Assembly: GCA_045630285.1 (NCBI GenBank)
Contig: JAZQSX010000032.1
Coordinates: 1 to 64,000, forward strand
From: RGIG3009 sp045630285
GTDB lineage: Bacteria; Bacillota; Clostridia; Oscillospirales; Acutalibacteraceae
DNA length: 64,000 nucleotides
Direction of reading: 5' to 3'
In this document: positions 1 to 8,294 of the stretch, piece by piece
How positions within the stretch are numbered: position 1 is the stretch's first letter
Layout: each line of letters begins with the position of its first letter
The notes under the pieces: generated by a model
Told to the model about the DNA's origin: nothing
Seen by the model: only the letters and a program-made list of their open reading frames with translations
Databases searched by the model: none
Made by a program: the position numbers and the translations under genes

Positions 1-22
1 CATAAAATCACCTTTTAATGTA

Positions 23-51
23 ATTATATCATATTTTAAAGGTTGTTGCAA
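23..51 (-). promoter_or_regulatory. Promoter of a leftward gene beyond the window edge
   Basis: On the minus strand TTGCAA (51-46) and TATAAT (28-23) are separated by 17 bases, a good sigma-A type promoter. An AAAGGTG ribosome binding site follows, and an ATG occupies bases 3-1, so a leftward gene almost certainly begins at the very edge of the window. Its product cannot be seen. Confidence 0.75.
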
Positions 52-62
52 TAGATACAAAA

Positions 63-92
63 ATCCCTCTGCCGATTTCTCAGCAGAGGGAT
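63..92 (-). terminator. Terminator after ppdK
   Basis: A 10-bp perfect stem (63-72 with 83-92) is followed on the minus strand by a run of T. It lies just past the stop of the pyruvate phosphate dikinase gene and before the promoter at 23-51. Confidence 0.85.
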
Positions 93-114
93 AAATTTTG
101 CTCTATAAATCTAA

Positions 115-2745
115 TTACTTAGATTCTTTAATTGCAGCCTGGGCGGCGGCGAGGCGAGCAATCGGCACACGGAACGGCGAGCAGGACACATAGTCCAGAC
201 CGATCTTGTGGCAGAACTCGACGGAGACAGGGTCACCGCCGTGCTCACCGCAGATGCCGCAGTGCATGGTCGGGCGAACCTCCTTGCCCAGCGTCACAGC
301 CATATCCATCAGCTTGCCAACACCGGTCTGATCCAACTTGGCGAACGGATCGTTCTCGTAGATCTTGGTGTCATAGTAAGCGGACAGGAACTTGCCGGCA
401 TCGTCACGGCTGAAGCCAAAGGTCATCTGGGTCAGGTCGTTGGTGCCGAAGCAGAAGAACTCAGCTTCCTTCGCAATGTCATCCGCAGTCAGGCAAGCAC
501 GCGGGATCTCCATCATGGTACCGACTTCGTACTTCAGCTCCACGCCGGCGGCAGCGATCTCCGCATCGGCGGTCGCCACGACGATATCCTTCACGAACTT
601 CATTTCCTTGACTTCGCCCGTCAGCGGGATCATGATCTCGGGAACGAGGTTCCAATCCGGATGCGCCTTCTTGACGTTGATAGCCGCACGGATGACCGCC
701 GAGGTCTGCATCTTCGCAATTTCCGGATAGGTGACAGCCAGACGGCAGCCACGGTGACCCATCATCGGGTTGAACTCATGCAGGGAAGCGATGATCGCCT
801 TGATGTCGGCAACCGTCTTGCCCTGAGCCTTCGCCAGCGCCGCAATGTCCTCTTCCTCGGTGGGAACGAACTCGTGCAGCGGGGGGTCCAGGAAACGGAT
901 CGTCACGGGGCAGCCCTCGAGCGCCTCGTAGATCTTCTCAAAGTCACCCTGCTGATACGGCAGGATCTTCGCCAGAGCAGCCTCACGCTCCTCGACGGTG
1001 TCAGCGCAGATCATCTCACGGAATGCCGCAATACGATCCGCCTCGAAGAACATATGCTCGGTACGGCACAGACCGATACCTTCAGCACCCAGCTCACGAG
1101 CCTTCTTAGCGTCGGCAGGCGTATCAGCATTGGTGCGAACCTTCAGCGTACGGAACTCATCCGCCCACGCCATGATGCGGCCGAACTCGCCGGCGATCTC
1201 AGCGTCAACGGTCGGGATGATGCCGTCGTAGATGTTACCGGTGGAACCGTCGATGGAGATGTAATCGCCTTCAACGTAGGTCTTGCCGGCCAATTCGAAC
1301 TTCTTGTTCTCCTCGTCCATCTTGATGTCGCCGCAACCGGACACGCAGCAGGTACCCATACCACGAGCCACAACGGCAGCGTGAGAGGTCATACCGCCAC
1401 GGACAGTCAAGATACCCTGAGCCGCCTTCATACCGGTGATATCTTCCGGAGAGGTCTCCAGGCGAACCAGAACGACCTTTTCGCCCTTCTCGTTCCACGC
1501 CACAGCGTCGTCAGCGGTGAACACCACACGGCCGCAAGCAGCACCGGGAGAAGCGCCCAAGCCCTTGCCGGCGGGGGTAGCCTTCTTCAGAACCTTGGCA
1601 TCGAACTGCGGGTGCAGCAGGGTGTCGAGGTTACGGGGATCGATCATCGCAACAGCCTGCTTCTTGTCGATCATGCCCTCGTCCACGAGGTCGCAAGCGA
1701 TCTTCAGAGCAGCCTTAGCGGTACGCTTACCGTTACGGGTCTGCAGCATGAACAGCTTACCGTGCTCAACGGTGAACTCCATGTCCTGCATATCTCTGTA
1801 ATGGTCTTCCAGACGTGCGCACACATCCTGGAACTGAGCAAACGCCTCGGGGAACTTGTTCGCCATTTCAGCGATCGGCATCGGCGTACGCACGCCGGCC
1901 ACGACGTCCTCGCCCTGAGCGTTGGTCAGGAACTCACCCATCAGGCCCTTATCGCCGGTGGCGGGATCACGGGTAAAGGCAACACCGGTACCGCAATCGT
2001 CACCCATGTTACCGAAAGCCATCATCTGCACGTTAACAGCGGTACCCCAGGAGTAGGGAATATCGTTGTCACGACGGTACACGTTGGCACGGGGGTTGTC
2101 CCAGGAACGGAACACCGCTTCCACAGCGCCCATGAGCTGCTCTTTGGGATCGGCGGGGAAATCCTTGCCGTTCTTGGACTTGTACTCAGCCTTGAACTGG
2201 CCGGCGAGCGCCTTCAGATCCTCAGCGGTCAGCTCGACGTCCTGAGTCACGCCCTTTTCGGTCTTCATCTTGTCGATGAGCTCTTCGAAGTACTTCTTAC
2301 CGACTTCCATAACGACGTCGGAATACATCTGGATAAAGCGGCGATAGCAGTCCCAAGCCCAGCGGGGGTTGTTCGACTTCTCAGCCATCGTCTCCACAAC
2401 GGTCTCGTTCAGACCGAGGTTCAGAATGGTATCCATCATACCGGGCATCGAAGCACGTGCGCCGGAACGAACGGAAACCAGCAGCGGGTTCTCCTTGTCA
2501 CCGAACTTCTTGCCGGTGATCTCTTCCATCTTGTCGATGTACTCCATGATCTGGGCCTGGATCTCATCGTTGATCTTGCGACCGTCCTCATAGTACTGAG
2601 TGCAAGCCTCAGTGCTGATGGTGAAGCCCTGCGGAACCGGCAGGCCAAGACCGGTCATTTCCGCCAGGTTGGCGCCCTTGCCGCCGAGCAGCTCACGCAT
2701 GGAAGCGTTGCCCTCTTTGAACAGGTAGACATACTTGTGACTCAT
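115..2745 (-). CDS. ppdK: Pyruvate, phosphate dikinase
   Basis: Interconverts pyruvate + ATP + phosphate and phosphoenolpyruvate + AMP + pyrophosphate in the cytoplasm; in anaerobic Clostridia it serves pyrophosphate-linked glycolysis or gluconeogenesis. The N-terminal nucleotide-binding domain opens with GGKGANLAEMT, the swivelling phosphohistidine domain has GGMTSHAAVVARG with the catalytic His at about residue 455, and the C-terminal PEP/pyruvate barrel carries FGTNDLTQM and the active-site HCGICGEHGG. At 876 residues it is full length. An in-frame ATG 12 bases upstream (2757) abuts the GAGAGG ribosome binding site directly, so the inner ATG, which also fits the family N-terminus (KYVYLF), is preferred. 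It is a single-gene unit with its own promoter and terminator. Confidence 0.97.
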   Translation of the reverse strand: MSHKYVYLFKEGNASMRELLGGKGANLAEMTGLGLPVPQGFTISTEACTQYYEDGRKINDEIQAQIMEYIDKMEEITGKKFGDKENPLLVSVRSGARASMPGMMDTILNLGLNETVVETMAEKSNNPRWAWDCYRRFIQMYSDVVMEVGKKYFEELIDKMKTEKGVTQDVELTAEDLKALAGQFKAEYKSKNGKDFPADPKEQLMGAVEAVFRSWDNPRANVYRRDNDIPYSWGTAVNVQMMAFGNMGDDCGTGVAFTRDPATGDKGLMGEFLTNAQGEDVVAGVRTPMPIAEMANKFPEAFAQFQDVCARLEDHYRDMQDMEFTVEHGKLFMLQTRNGKRTAKAALKIACDLVDEGMIDKKQAVAMIDPRNLDTLLHPQFDAKVLKKATPAGKGLGASPGAACGRVVFTADDAVAWNEKGEKVVLVRLETSPEDITGMKAAQGILTVRGGMTSHAAVVARGMGTCCVSGCGDIKMDEENKKFELAGKTYVEGDYISIDGSTGNIYDGIIPTVDAEIAGEFGRIMAWADEFRTLKVRTNADTPADAKKARELGAEGIGLCRTEHMFFEADRIAAFREMICADTVEEREAALAKILPYQQGDFEKIYEALEGCPVTIRFLDPPLHEFVPTEEEDIAALAKAQGKTVADIKAIIASLHEFNPMMGHRGCRLAVTYPEIAKMQTSAVIRAAINVKKAHPDWNLVPEIMIPLTGEVKEMKFVKDIVVATADAEIAAAGVELKYEVGTMMEIPRACLTADDIAKEAEFFCFGTNDLTQMTFGFSRDDAGKFLSAYYDTKIYENDPFAKLDQTGVGKLMDMAVTLGKEVRPTMHCGICGEHGGDPVSVEFCHKIGLDYVSCSPFRVPIARLAAAQAAIKESK

Positions 2746-2794
2746 GCTTACAGTCATCCTCTCTTTTATTATAACTTCTCTGTGAGACAGTTTG

Positions 2795-2836
2795 AATATG
2801 CCGACAAATATGCCGACATAACTGGGAACTATTATA
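2795..2836 (-). promoter_or_regulatory. ppdK promoter with tandem 12-mer
   Basis: On the minus strand an extended -10 (TGGTATAAT, TATAAT at 2836-2831) lies about 75 bases before the ppdK start; no good -35 is visible, as expected for an extended -10 promoter. Immediately downstream is an exact tandem repeat of the 12-mer AATATGCCGACA (plus strand, 2795-2806 and 2807-2818), roughly +6 to +29 from the predicted transcription start. The position fits a repressor operator; the binding protein is unknown. Confidence 0.6.
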
Positions 2837-2925
2837 CCAAATTATTCGGCAAAAGAAAAGTGGTTTTTTGCATTTTTTTAATTTTATCAAATTTACCAGT
2901 ATTTTCTTAAAAATGACGGCTTGTA

Positions 2926-2987
2926 TTGTGAAAAACCATTGTTTTTTGTGAAAAACGATTGTCAAAAACCGTCATTCACGCTATACT
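2926..2987 (+). promoter_or_regulatory. Promoter and direct-repeat operator of the two-component operon
   Basis: TTGTCA (2959-2964) and TATACT (2982-2987) are 17 bases apart, giving a clear promoter about 55 bases before the response regulator start. Two 17-base copies of TTGTGAAAAACnATTGT (2926-2942 and 2946-2962) repeat with a 20-base period and abut or overlap the -35 box, the usual arrangement of an OmpR-family activator site. An 8-bp inverted repeat, AATGACGG (2912-2919) and CCGTCATT (2969-2976), brackets the block. Confidence 0.7.
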
Positions 2988-3042
2988 TTAAGGTGCATTT
3001 AAACTTATAGCTTATCATTAAAAAGATAAAGGAGGGACGGAT

Positions 3043-3717
3043 ATGCGCTTACTTTTGGCAGAGGATGAACGGGAGCTGTCCAACGCACTGACGGCAATCC
3101 TGAAGCACAACCACTATTCTGTGGACGCCGTATATAACGGGCAGGACGCTTTGGACTATCTGCTGAGCGGCTCTTACGACGGGGCGATCCTGGATATTAT
3201 GATGCCGAAGCTGGACGGCGTCACCGTGCTGCGCCGTGCCCGTGAGCAAGGCTGTTCCCTCCCCATTTTGCTGCTCACCGCCAAATCCGAGATCGATGAT
3301 CGGGTAACGGGTCTGGACGCCGGAGCGGATGACTACCTCACCAAGCCGTTTGCCACCAAGGAGCTGCTTGCTCGCATCCGTGCCATGACACGGCGGCAAG
3401 CGGAGGTCACGGCGTCAGTCCTACAGGTAGGCAATTTATCGCTTGACCGCATCAGCTTTGAGCTTTCCACCGCCAAAGGCTCTTTCCGCTTGGCGGGCAA
3501 GGAGTTTCAGATGATGGAAATGCTGATGCTGCACCCCGGCATTCGTATCACCACCGAGCAATTTATGGAGCGTATCTGGGGATTTGACAGTGATGCCGAG
3601 ATCAACGTGGTATGGGTATATCTGTCCTATCTGCGAAAAAAGCTCTCGTCGTTGGAGGCTAACGTGCGAATTCGTGCGTTTCGCGGCATCGGTTACACCT
3701 TGGAGGTGACGGAATGA
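3043..3717 (+). CDS. OmpR-family response regulator
   Basis: Cytoplasmic transcription factor of a two-component system. The receiver domain (about 1-115) has the acidic pair near residue 8, the phosphoacceptor Asp51 in LDIMMPKLDG, and the conserved Lys in LTKPF. The C-terminal half (about 128-222) is a winged helix of the OmpR/PhoB type ending in RGIGYTLE. The start has a strong GGAGG site 7 bases upstream. The stop overlaps the kinase start (GTGACGGAATGA region), so the pair is translationally coupled. Direct repeats at its own promoter suggest autoregulation. The stimulus is unknown, although the downstream VTC/DUF4956/beta-helix genes are probable targets because they run in the same direction without a terminator in between. 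Confidence 0.95.
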   Translation: MRLLLAEDERELSNALTAILKHNHYSVDAVYNGQDALDYLLSGSYDGAILDIMMPKLDGVTVLRRAREQGCSLPILLLTAKSEIDDRVTGLDAGADDYLTKPFATKELLARIRAMTRRQAEVTASVLQVGNLSLDRISFELSTAKGSFRLAGKEFQMMEMLMLHPGIRITTEQFMERIWGFDSDAEINVVWVYLSYLRKKLSSLEANVRIRAFRGIGYTLEVTE

Positions 3718-4931
3718 TCCGAAAACTGCGTCGAAAATTTATTTTTGCCTCGATGCTTTCCGTCACGATCGTCGTGCTGATTTTGATGCTGGGCATCAAC
3801 CTCGGCAATGCGATCCGTGTGGATCATAGTGCCGACGAGGTGCTATCCCTTCTCGCCGAAAACGAAGGCACCCTTCCGCCGATGAATGAGGTTCGCCCCC
3901 GCCCCGACGGACATCGATTTTCACCCGAAACACCGTTTGAAACCCGGTTTTTCTCCGTTCTGCTGGATGAGAACAACAACCCGATTCGTGTCAACACGGT
4001 CCACATCGCCGCCGTCACCAAAGAAAAGGCTCTTTCCTACGCCGTAGGAGCGTTGGAGGACGGCGACGACAGCGGATATGTGGACATCTACAAATATCGT
4101 GTCCTGAACGCCAAAAACGGCAGACTGCTTTTGTTTCTGGATCGTGGGCGGGAGCTATCCACACTGACCTCGTTCTTTCTCACCAGTTTGTACCTCTCTC
4201 TCATCAGCCTGGCGGCGATTTTTATCCTGCTTTTGCTGCTATCCCGCCGTGTGATCCGTCCGATCGCCGAAAGCTACGAACGGCAGACGCAATTTATCAC
4301 CGATGCCAGCCACGAGTTGAAAACACCGCTCACGATCATCGACGCCAACGCCGAGGTCTTGGAACTGGAAAACGGTGAGAACGAATGGACCGCCAGCATC
4401 AAAAATCAGGTGAGCCGTCTCGCTTCGCTGACCGATTCGCTAACCACGTTGTGTCGTATTGGTGAAACGCAGCATGCCGGCCCTGCCGTTGATTTTTCGC
4501 TATCGGACGCCGTCACCGAAGCCCTCGAGCCCTTTAATGCACCGGCAGCTCTCAAAGGAAAGCAGCTACAAACGATCATTGACCCCGACATTACCCTGCA
4601 CGGCGATGAACGTGCCATTCGCCAGTTGGTCTCCTTGCTTGCCGATAACGCCATTAAATACGCTTCCGACGACGGAACGATCGTGTTTTCACTGAAAAAG
4701 CAGGGAAAGCATGCGGTGCTCACCTGCTGCAATCCGGTAGACGCTATGGCGCCCGGCAATTACGATCGACTGTTTGAGCGTTTTTACCGTGCCGACCCTT
4801 CCCGCTCCAGCGCAACCGGAGGCTCGGGAATCGGCCTGTCCATCGCCAAAGCGATCGTCACCTCAACGGGCGGTCATATCACGGCATACAGCGAGGACGG
4901 AAAATTCCTTCGCATTTCCGCTTGTTTTTAA
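3714..4931 (+). CDS. Sensor histidine kinase
   Basis: Membrane-bound partner of the preceding response regulator. Hydrophobic segments at about 9-31 and 154-177 frame an extracytoplasmic sensor region of about 120 residues without a domain I recognise. The dimerisation/phosphoacceptor motif is FITDASHELKTPL with His200; the ATPase domain shows the N box (DNAIKYASDDG) and the G2 box (GGSGIGLSIAKAI). There is little sequence between TM2 and the H box, so a HAMP domain is short or absent. The 405-residue length is normal for the family. It ends 63 bases before the VTC-domain gene. Confidence 0.95.
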   Translation: MIRKLRRKFIFASMLSVTIVVLILMLGINLGNAIRVDHSADEVLSLLAENEGTLPPMNEVRPRPDGHRFSPETPFETRFFSVLLDENNNPIRVNTVHIAAVTKEKALSYAVGALEDGDDSGYVDIYKYRVLNAKNGRLLLFLDRGRELSTLTSFFLTSLYLSLISLAAIFILLLLLSRRVIRPIAESYERQTQFITDASHELKTPLTIIDANAEVLELENGENEWTASIKNQVSRLASLTDSLTTLCRIGETQHAGPAVDFSLSDAVTEALEPFNAPAALKGKQLQTIIDPDITLHGDERAIRQLVSLLADNAIKYASDDGTIVFSLKKQGKHAVLTCCNPVDAMAPGNYDRLFERFYRADPSRSSATGGSGIGLSIAKAIVTSTGGHITAYSEDGKFLRISACF

Positions 4932-4994
4932 TACCACATTTTAGGTAACTTTTAGTTTCGGATGTCATACTGGCAGCAAGAAAGGAGCTGTCGT

Positions 4995-5711
4995 ATGGCA
5001 TCCGAACATTTTTTTGAGCGATATGAACTAAAATATCGTTTGTCCATCGCACAGTATGCCGATCTGCGTCGTGTGCTGGAGCCGTATATTCGTCCGGACA
5101 AATACCCCACAGCCACGATCGGCAGCTTGTACTACGATACGCCGGATCGGTATTTGATACGTCGGTCATTGGAGCATCCAATCTATAAAGAAAAGCTTCG
5201 AATTCGCAGTTACGGTGCGGCAAAAAACACCGATGCGGTATTTGTCGAGCTTAAGAAAAAATATGATCACGTCGTATATAAACGACGCATCACCTTACCG
5301 TATGATGCGGCACGCACCTATCTGGACACCGGACAGCATCCCGGTCCCGACACGCAAATTTTACGGGAGATCGGATACTTCCGTCAATTCTACTCGACGC
5401 TGGCACCGTCGATGCTGCTAATGTACGACCGTGAGGCTTTTGTCGCCAAAAACGATCCCGCACTGCGCATCACCTTTGATCATCGTGTCCGATTTCGAGA
5501 AGAGGATCTCTCACTCAGTGACGTGCAAAACGGCGAGCTGCTGTTGCCCGACGACTGCCTGCTGGAAATCAAAACCCCAGGTGCACTTCCGCTGTGGCTG
5601 CTGAAGCTTTTGGGAGAGCGAAAGCTGTACCGCACTTCGTTTTCCAAATACGGGGCTGCTTTCCGCTTGGTTAGTACCCGTAACCGCTCCCAACATCCAA
5701 TTCTTGTATAA
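4995..5711 (+). CDS. VTC-domain protein, polyphosphate polymerase-like
   Basis: A 238-residue soluble protein of the VTC/triphosphate-tunnel fold. It begins with the family signature RYELKYRLS and has basic and acidic tunnel motifs in order: RIRSYG, VELKKKYD with KRRI, MLMYDREAF, RITFDHRVRFR and LLEIKTPG near the end, that is, the alternating Lys/Arg/Glu residues expected to line a phosphate tunnel. In yeast Vtc4 this domain makes polyphosphate from ATP; bacterial members beside DUF4956 and CotH or beta-helix genes have not, to my knowledge, been clearly assigned. The ATG at 4995 has a good AAAGGAG site; an upstream in-frame ATG at 4962 lacks one. Activity is inferred only. Confidence 0.88.
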   Translation: MASEHFFERYELKYRLSIAQYADLRRVLEPYIRPDKYPTATIGSLYYDTPDRYLIRRSLEHPIYKEKLRIRSYGAAKNTDAVFVELKKKYDHVVYKRRITLPYDAARTYLDTGQHPGPDTQILREIGYFRQFYSTLAPSMLLMYDREAFVAKNDPALRITFDHRVRFREEDLSLSDVQNGELLLPDDCLLEIKTPGALPLWLLKLLGERKLYRTSFSKYGAAFRLVSTRNRSQHPILV

Positions 5712-5727
5712 CACGGAGGTTACAGTT

Positions 5728-6420
5728 ATGAATCCCTGGTTTACCAGTGTTGCCGGCGGCTCGGCAACCGCTACGATCACCCCCACCGCCTTCTTTCAGT
5801 GCTTACTCACCGCCTTAGCGCTCGGCACCATGCTGGCACTGTTCTATCGCATCAACAACCGCTGCAGCCATAGCTTTGTTATCACCTTGGCACTGCTCCC
5901 CTCGGTCGTCTGCGTTGTCATTTTGATGGTCAACGGCAACCTCGGAGCCGGTGTGGCAGTTGCCGGTGCCTTCAGCCTGGTGCGTTTCCGTTCCGTCCCG
6001 GGCACCGCCCGTGAGATCGGTGCGATCTTCCTCGCTATGGCAACCGGTCTCGCCACCGGTATGGGTTACCTCGGATATGCCGTACTGTTTACCGTCATCA
6101 TCGGCGTGGCGCAGTTCGTGTACGAGCGCATTGCGGCACTCGGAGCACATCGCCGCACCTGCAATAAGATCCTGCGCATCACGATCCCCGAGGATCTGGA
6201 CTACGGCACGGTATTTGACGATCTATTTGATGCCTATACAACGGCTCACGTTCTGAAAAAGGTAAAAACCACCCATTTGGGTAGTCTGTTTCGCCTGACG
6301 TATGCCGTCACGCTGCGTGACAAGAGCAAGGAAAAGGAATTTATCGACGCTCTGCGGTGCCGAAACGGCAATCTGGAGATCAGCTGTTCCGTGCCGGAAA
6401 CCGAGACCGAAGTATTATAA
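5728..6420 (+). CDS. DUF4956 membrane protein
   Basis: A 230-residue integral membrane protein with three to four hydrophobic segments (about 18-40, 50-70, 76-95 and 108-130) followed by a cytoplasmic C-terminal domain of about 90 residues. The motif AGAFSLVRFRSVPGTAREIG in the middle is the recognisable core of the DUF4956 family. The function is unknown; members regularly sit next to VTC-domain proteins, which suggests they form a membrane partner or channel for the polymer-making domain. The start at 5728 has GGAGG 8 bases upstream, within 17 bases of the VTC gene stop, so the two are surely in one operon. Confidence 0.88.
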   Translation: MNPWFTSVAGGSATATITPTAFFQCLLTALALGTMLALFYRINNRCSHSFVITLALLPSVVCVVILMVNGNLGAGVAVAGAFSLVRFRSVPGTAREIGAIFLAMATGLATGMGYLGYAVLFTVIIGVAQFVYERIAALGAHRRTCNKILRITIPEDLDYGTVFDDLFDAYTTAHVLKKVKTTHLGSLFRLTYAVTLRDKSKEKEFIDALRCRNGNLEISCSVPETETEVL

Positions 6421-6437
6421 AAGCGGGGATTTGTTCT

Positions 6438-8252
6438 ATGAAACGTTGGATTTGCTTTGTGTGTATCATCATACTCACACTTTCTTCGGCCGCTTGCTCC
6501 GATCAGGAGGAAACGACCCCCACCGTCCCCTCCGTAACTCTTCCTTCGTCGCTCGGCATGTCCGCCGAGGAGCTCTTCTCCGACCGTGATCATGATGCCA
6601 CCTACAATGGCAGTGAGGCCATCACGGTCGCATTAAGCGGAAACGGTGCCGTCTCCTCGTCATCGCTGGTTTCATCCAAAGACGGCACGGTCACGTTAAA
6701 AGGAGCGGGTACGTACATCTTGTCCGGCGAGTTGTCCGGACAACTCATCATTGACGCACCCAAGGAGGATAAATTGCAGGTGGTGTTGCGAGGTGTTACC
6801 GTCAACTGCGAACACAGCAGTGCGCTGTATATCCGTCAAGCGGATAAAGTGTTTCTGACGCTGGATGGAAATACCGAGAATCGGTTTTCTACCACCGGAG
6901 AATTCGTTGCCACTGATGATAGTGCAATCGACGCCGCTATTTTCTCAAAAGAGGATCTCACGATCAATGGCAGCGGCAGCCTAATCGTCGACTGTGCTAC
7001 CGATCACGGCATCGTGTCCAAGGATGATCTGGCGGTAACAGGCGGCGTTATCAGCATAACGGCCGCCGGTCACGGCTTGTGCGGCAAGGACTGCGTCAAG
7101 ATTTCAGGCGGCACATTCACCGTAGATGCCGGGAAGGACGGCATTCACGCTGAAAACAACGACGATACCACCCTCGGCTCGGTGTATTTGGCGGGGGGCG
7201 CTTGGAATGTCACCGCCGACGGTGACGCTGTTCATGCGGCGGCAGATCTGCAGGTCGACAGCGGCACCTACAACCTCACCTCCGGTGGCGGCAGCCAGAA
7301 CGCCAGTATGCAGGGTGGTGGCTTTAATCCGGGCTGGGGGCACTGGAACGGCGGCGGGTACTACGGCTCGCAGGTTGAAACAACAAACGTTTCTGCCAAG
7401 GGGATGAAATCCTCCGGCAATATGATCATCAACGACGGAAAAATCACCATAGATTCTTCGGATGACGCCTTGCATTCCAATACGTCCTTGTATATAATCA
7501 AAGGAGATATTACCCTCGCTTCCGGCGATGACGGCATCCACGCCGACACCTCGGTGCTGATCTCCGGCGGCACCTTGACCATTACCAAAAGCTACGAGGG
7601 CGTCGAAGCACAGAACATCACCGTGGCAGGCGGCGTTTTGGATATTACCGCCTCCGACGACGGCTTTAATGCTGCAGGCGGCAACGATTCTTCCGGTATG
7701 GGAGGACGTCCGGGGCAAGGTGCATTTGATGCTGAGGCCGATGCGTTTCTGTCGATCAGTGGCGGACAGATCACGCTGGATGCCGCAGGGGACGGTTTGG
7801 ACTCTAACGGAGCACTGTACATTTCCGGCGGTCAAACCTACGTAAACGGCCCTACCAACAGTGGCAACGGGGCGCTAGATTACGGCATTGATGCTACGGT
7901 GACCGGCGGTGTTGTCATTGCAGTCGGTGCAGCGGGCATGGCGGCAAATTTCGGTAGCAACTCGACGCAGGCCTGTATCCTGTACAACACCGCCACCTGT
8001 GCCGCCGGAACCTCTGTCACACTAAAGGATGCCGAAGGGAACATCCTGGCATCCTACTCTCCCACCAAGTCGTTTTCTTCGGTGGTTATCACCGCTCCCG
8101 GCCTGGAAGAAAATGCCGAGTGCACACTGGTGATCGGAAGCAATTCCTATGAGATCACCTTGGACGGCTATCTGTACGGCGAGGGCGGCGGTATGGGCCA
8201 AATGGGTGGCCCGGGTGGCCATATGGGTGGCAGACCCGGTGGCAGAATGTAA
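6438..8252 (+). CDS. Carbohydrate-binding beta-helix lipoprotein (DUF4353/Cthe_2159-like)
   Basis: A 604-residue secreted protein. A signal peptide ends at SSAAC, a weak but plausible lipobox, followed by an acidic and Pro/Thr-rich spacer. The rest is built of repeating turns such as ISGGTFTVDAGKDGIHAEN and LTINGSGSLIVDC, typical of a right-handed parallel beta-helix; the D-G-(I/L)-H/D turns match the family of C. thermocellum Cthe_2159, a polygalacturonate-binding protein. The extreme C-terminus is rich in Gly, Met and Pro (GGGMGQMGGPGGHMGG), a tail I do not recognise functionally. It follows DUF4956 by 17 bases. The ligand is unknown; a surface or matrix role is likely. Confidence 0.85.
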   Translation: MKRWICFVCIIILTLSSAACSDQEETTPTVPSVTLPSSLGMSAEELFSDRDHDATYNGSEAITVALSGNGAVSSSSLVSSKDGTVTLKGAGTYILSGELSGQLIIDAPKEDKLQVVLRGVTVNCEHSSALYIRQADKVFLTLDGNTENRFSTTGEFVATDDSAIDAAIFSKEDLTINGSGSLIVDCATDHGIVSKDDLAVTGGVISITAAGHGLCGKDCVKISGGTFTVDAGKDGIHAENNDDTTLGSVYLAGGAWNVTADGDAVHAAADLQVDSGTYNLTSGGGSQNASMQGGGFNPGWGHWNGGGYYGSQVETTNVSAKGMKSSGNMIINDGKITIDSSDDALHSNTSLYIIKGDITLASGDDGIHADTSVLISGGTLTITKSYEGVEAQNITVAGGVLDITASDDGFNAAGGNDSSGMGGRPGQGAFDAEADAFLSISGGQITLDAAGDGLDSNGALYISGGQTYVNGPTNSGNGALDYGIDATVTGGVVIAVGAAGMAANFGSNSTQACILYNTATCAAGTSVTLKDAEGNILASYSPTKSFSSVVITAPGLEENAECTLVIGSNSYEITLDGYLYGEGGGMGQMGGPGGHMGGRPGGRM

Positions 8253-8294
8253 TCAATTTGCGGCATACGCTGTATATCCAGGAGGTAATATGCT

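Noticed and set aside
208..2910. A 900-residue open frame on the plus strand
   Set aside because: It is exactly antisense to ppdK. The strong C/G bias at third codon positions keeps the opposite frame open; the composition is low-complexity His/Arg/Leu/Thr and resembles no protein.
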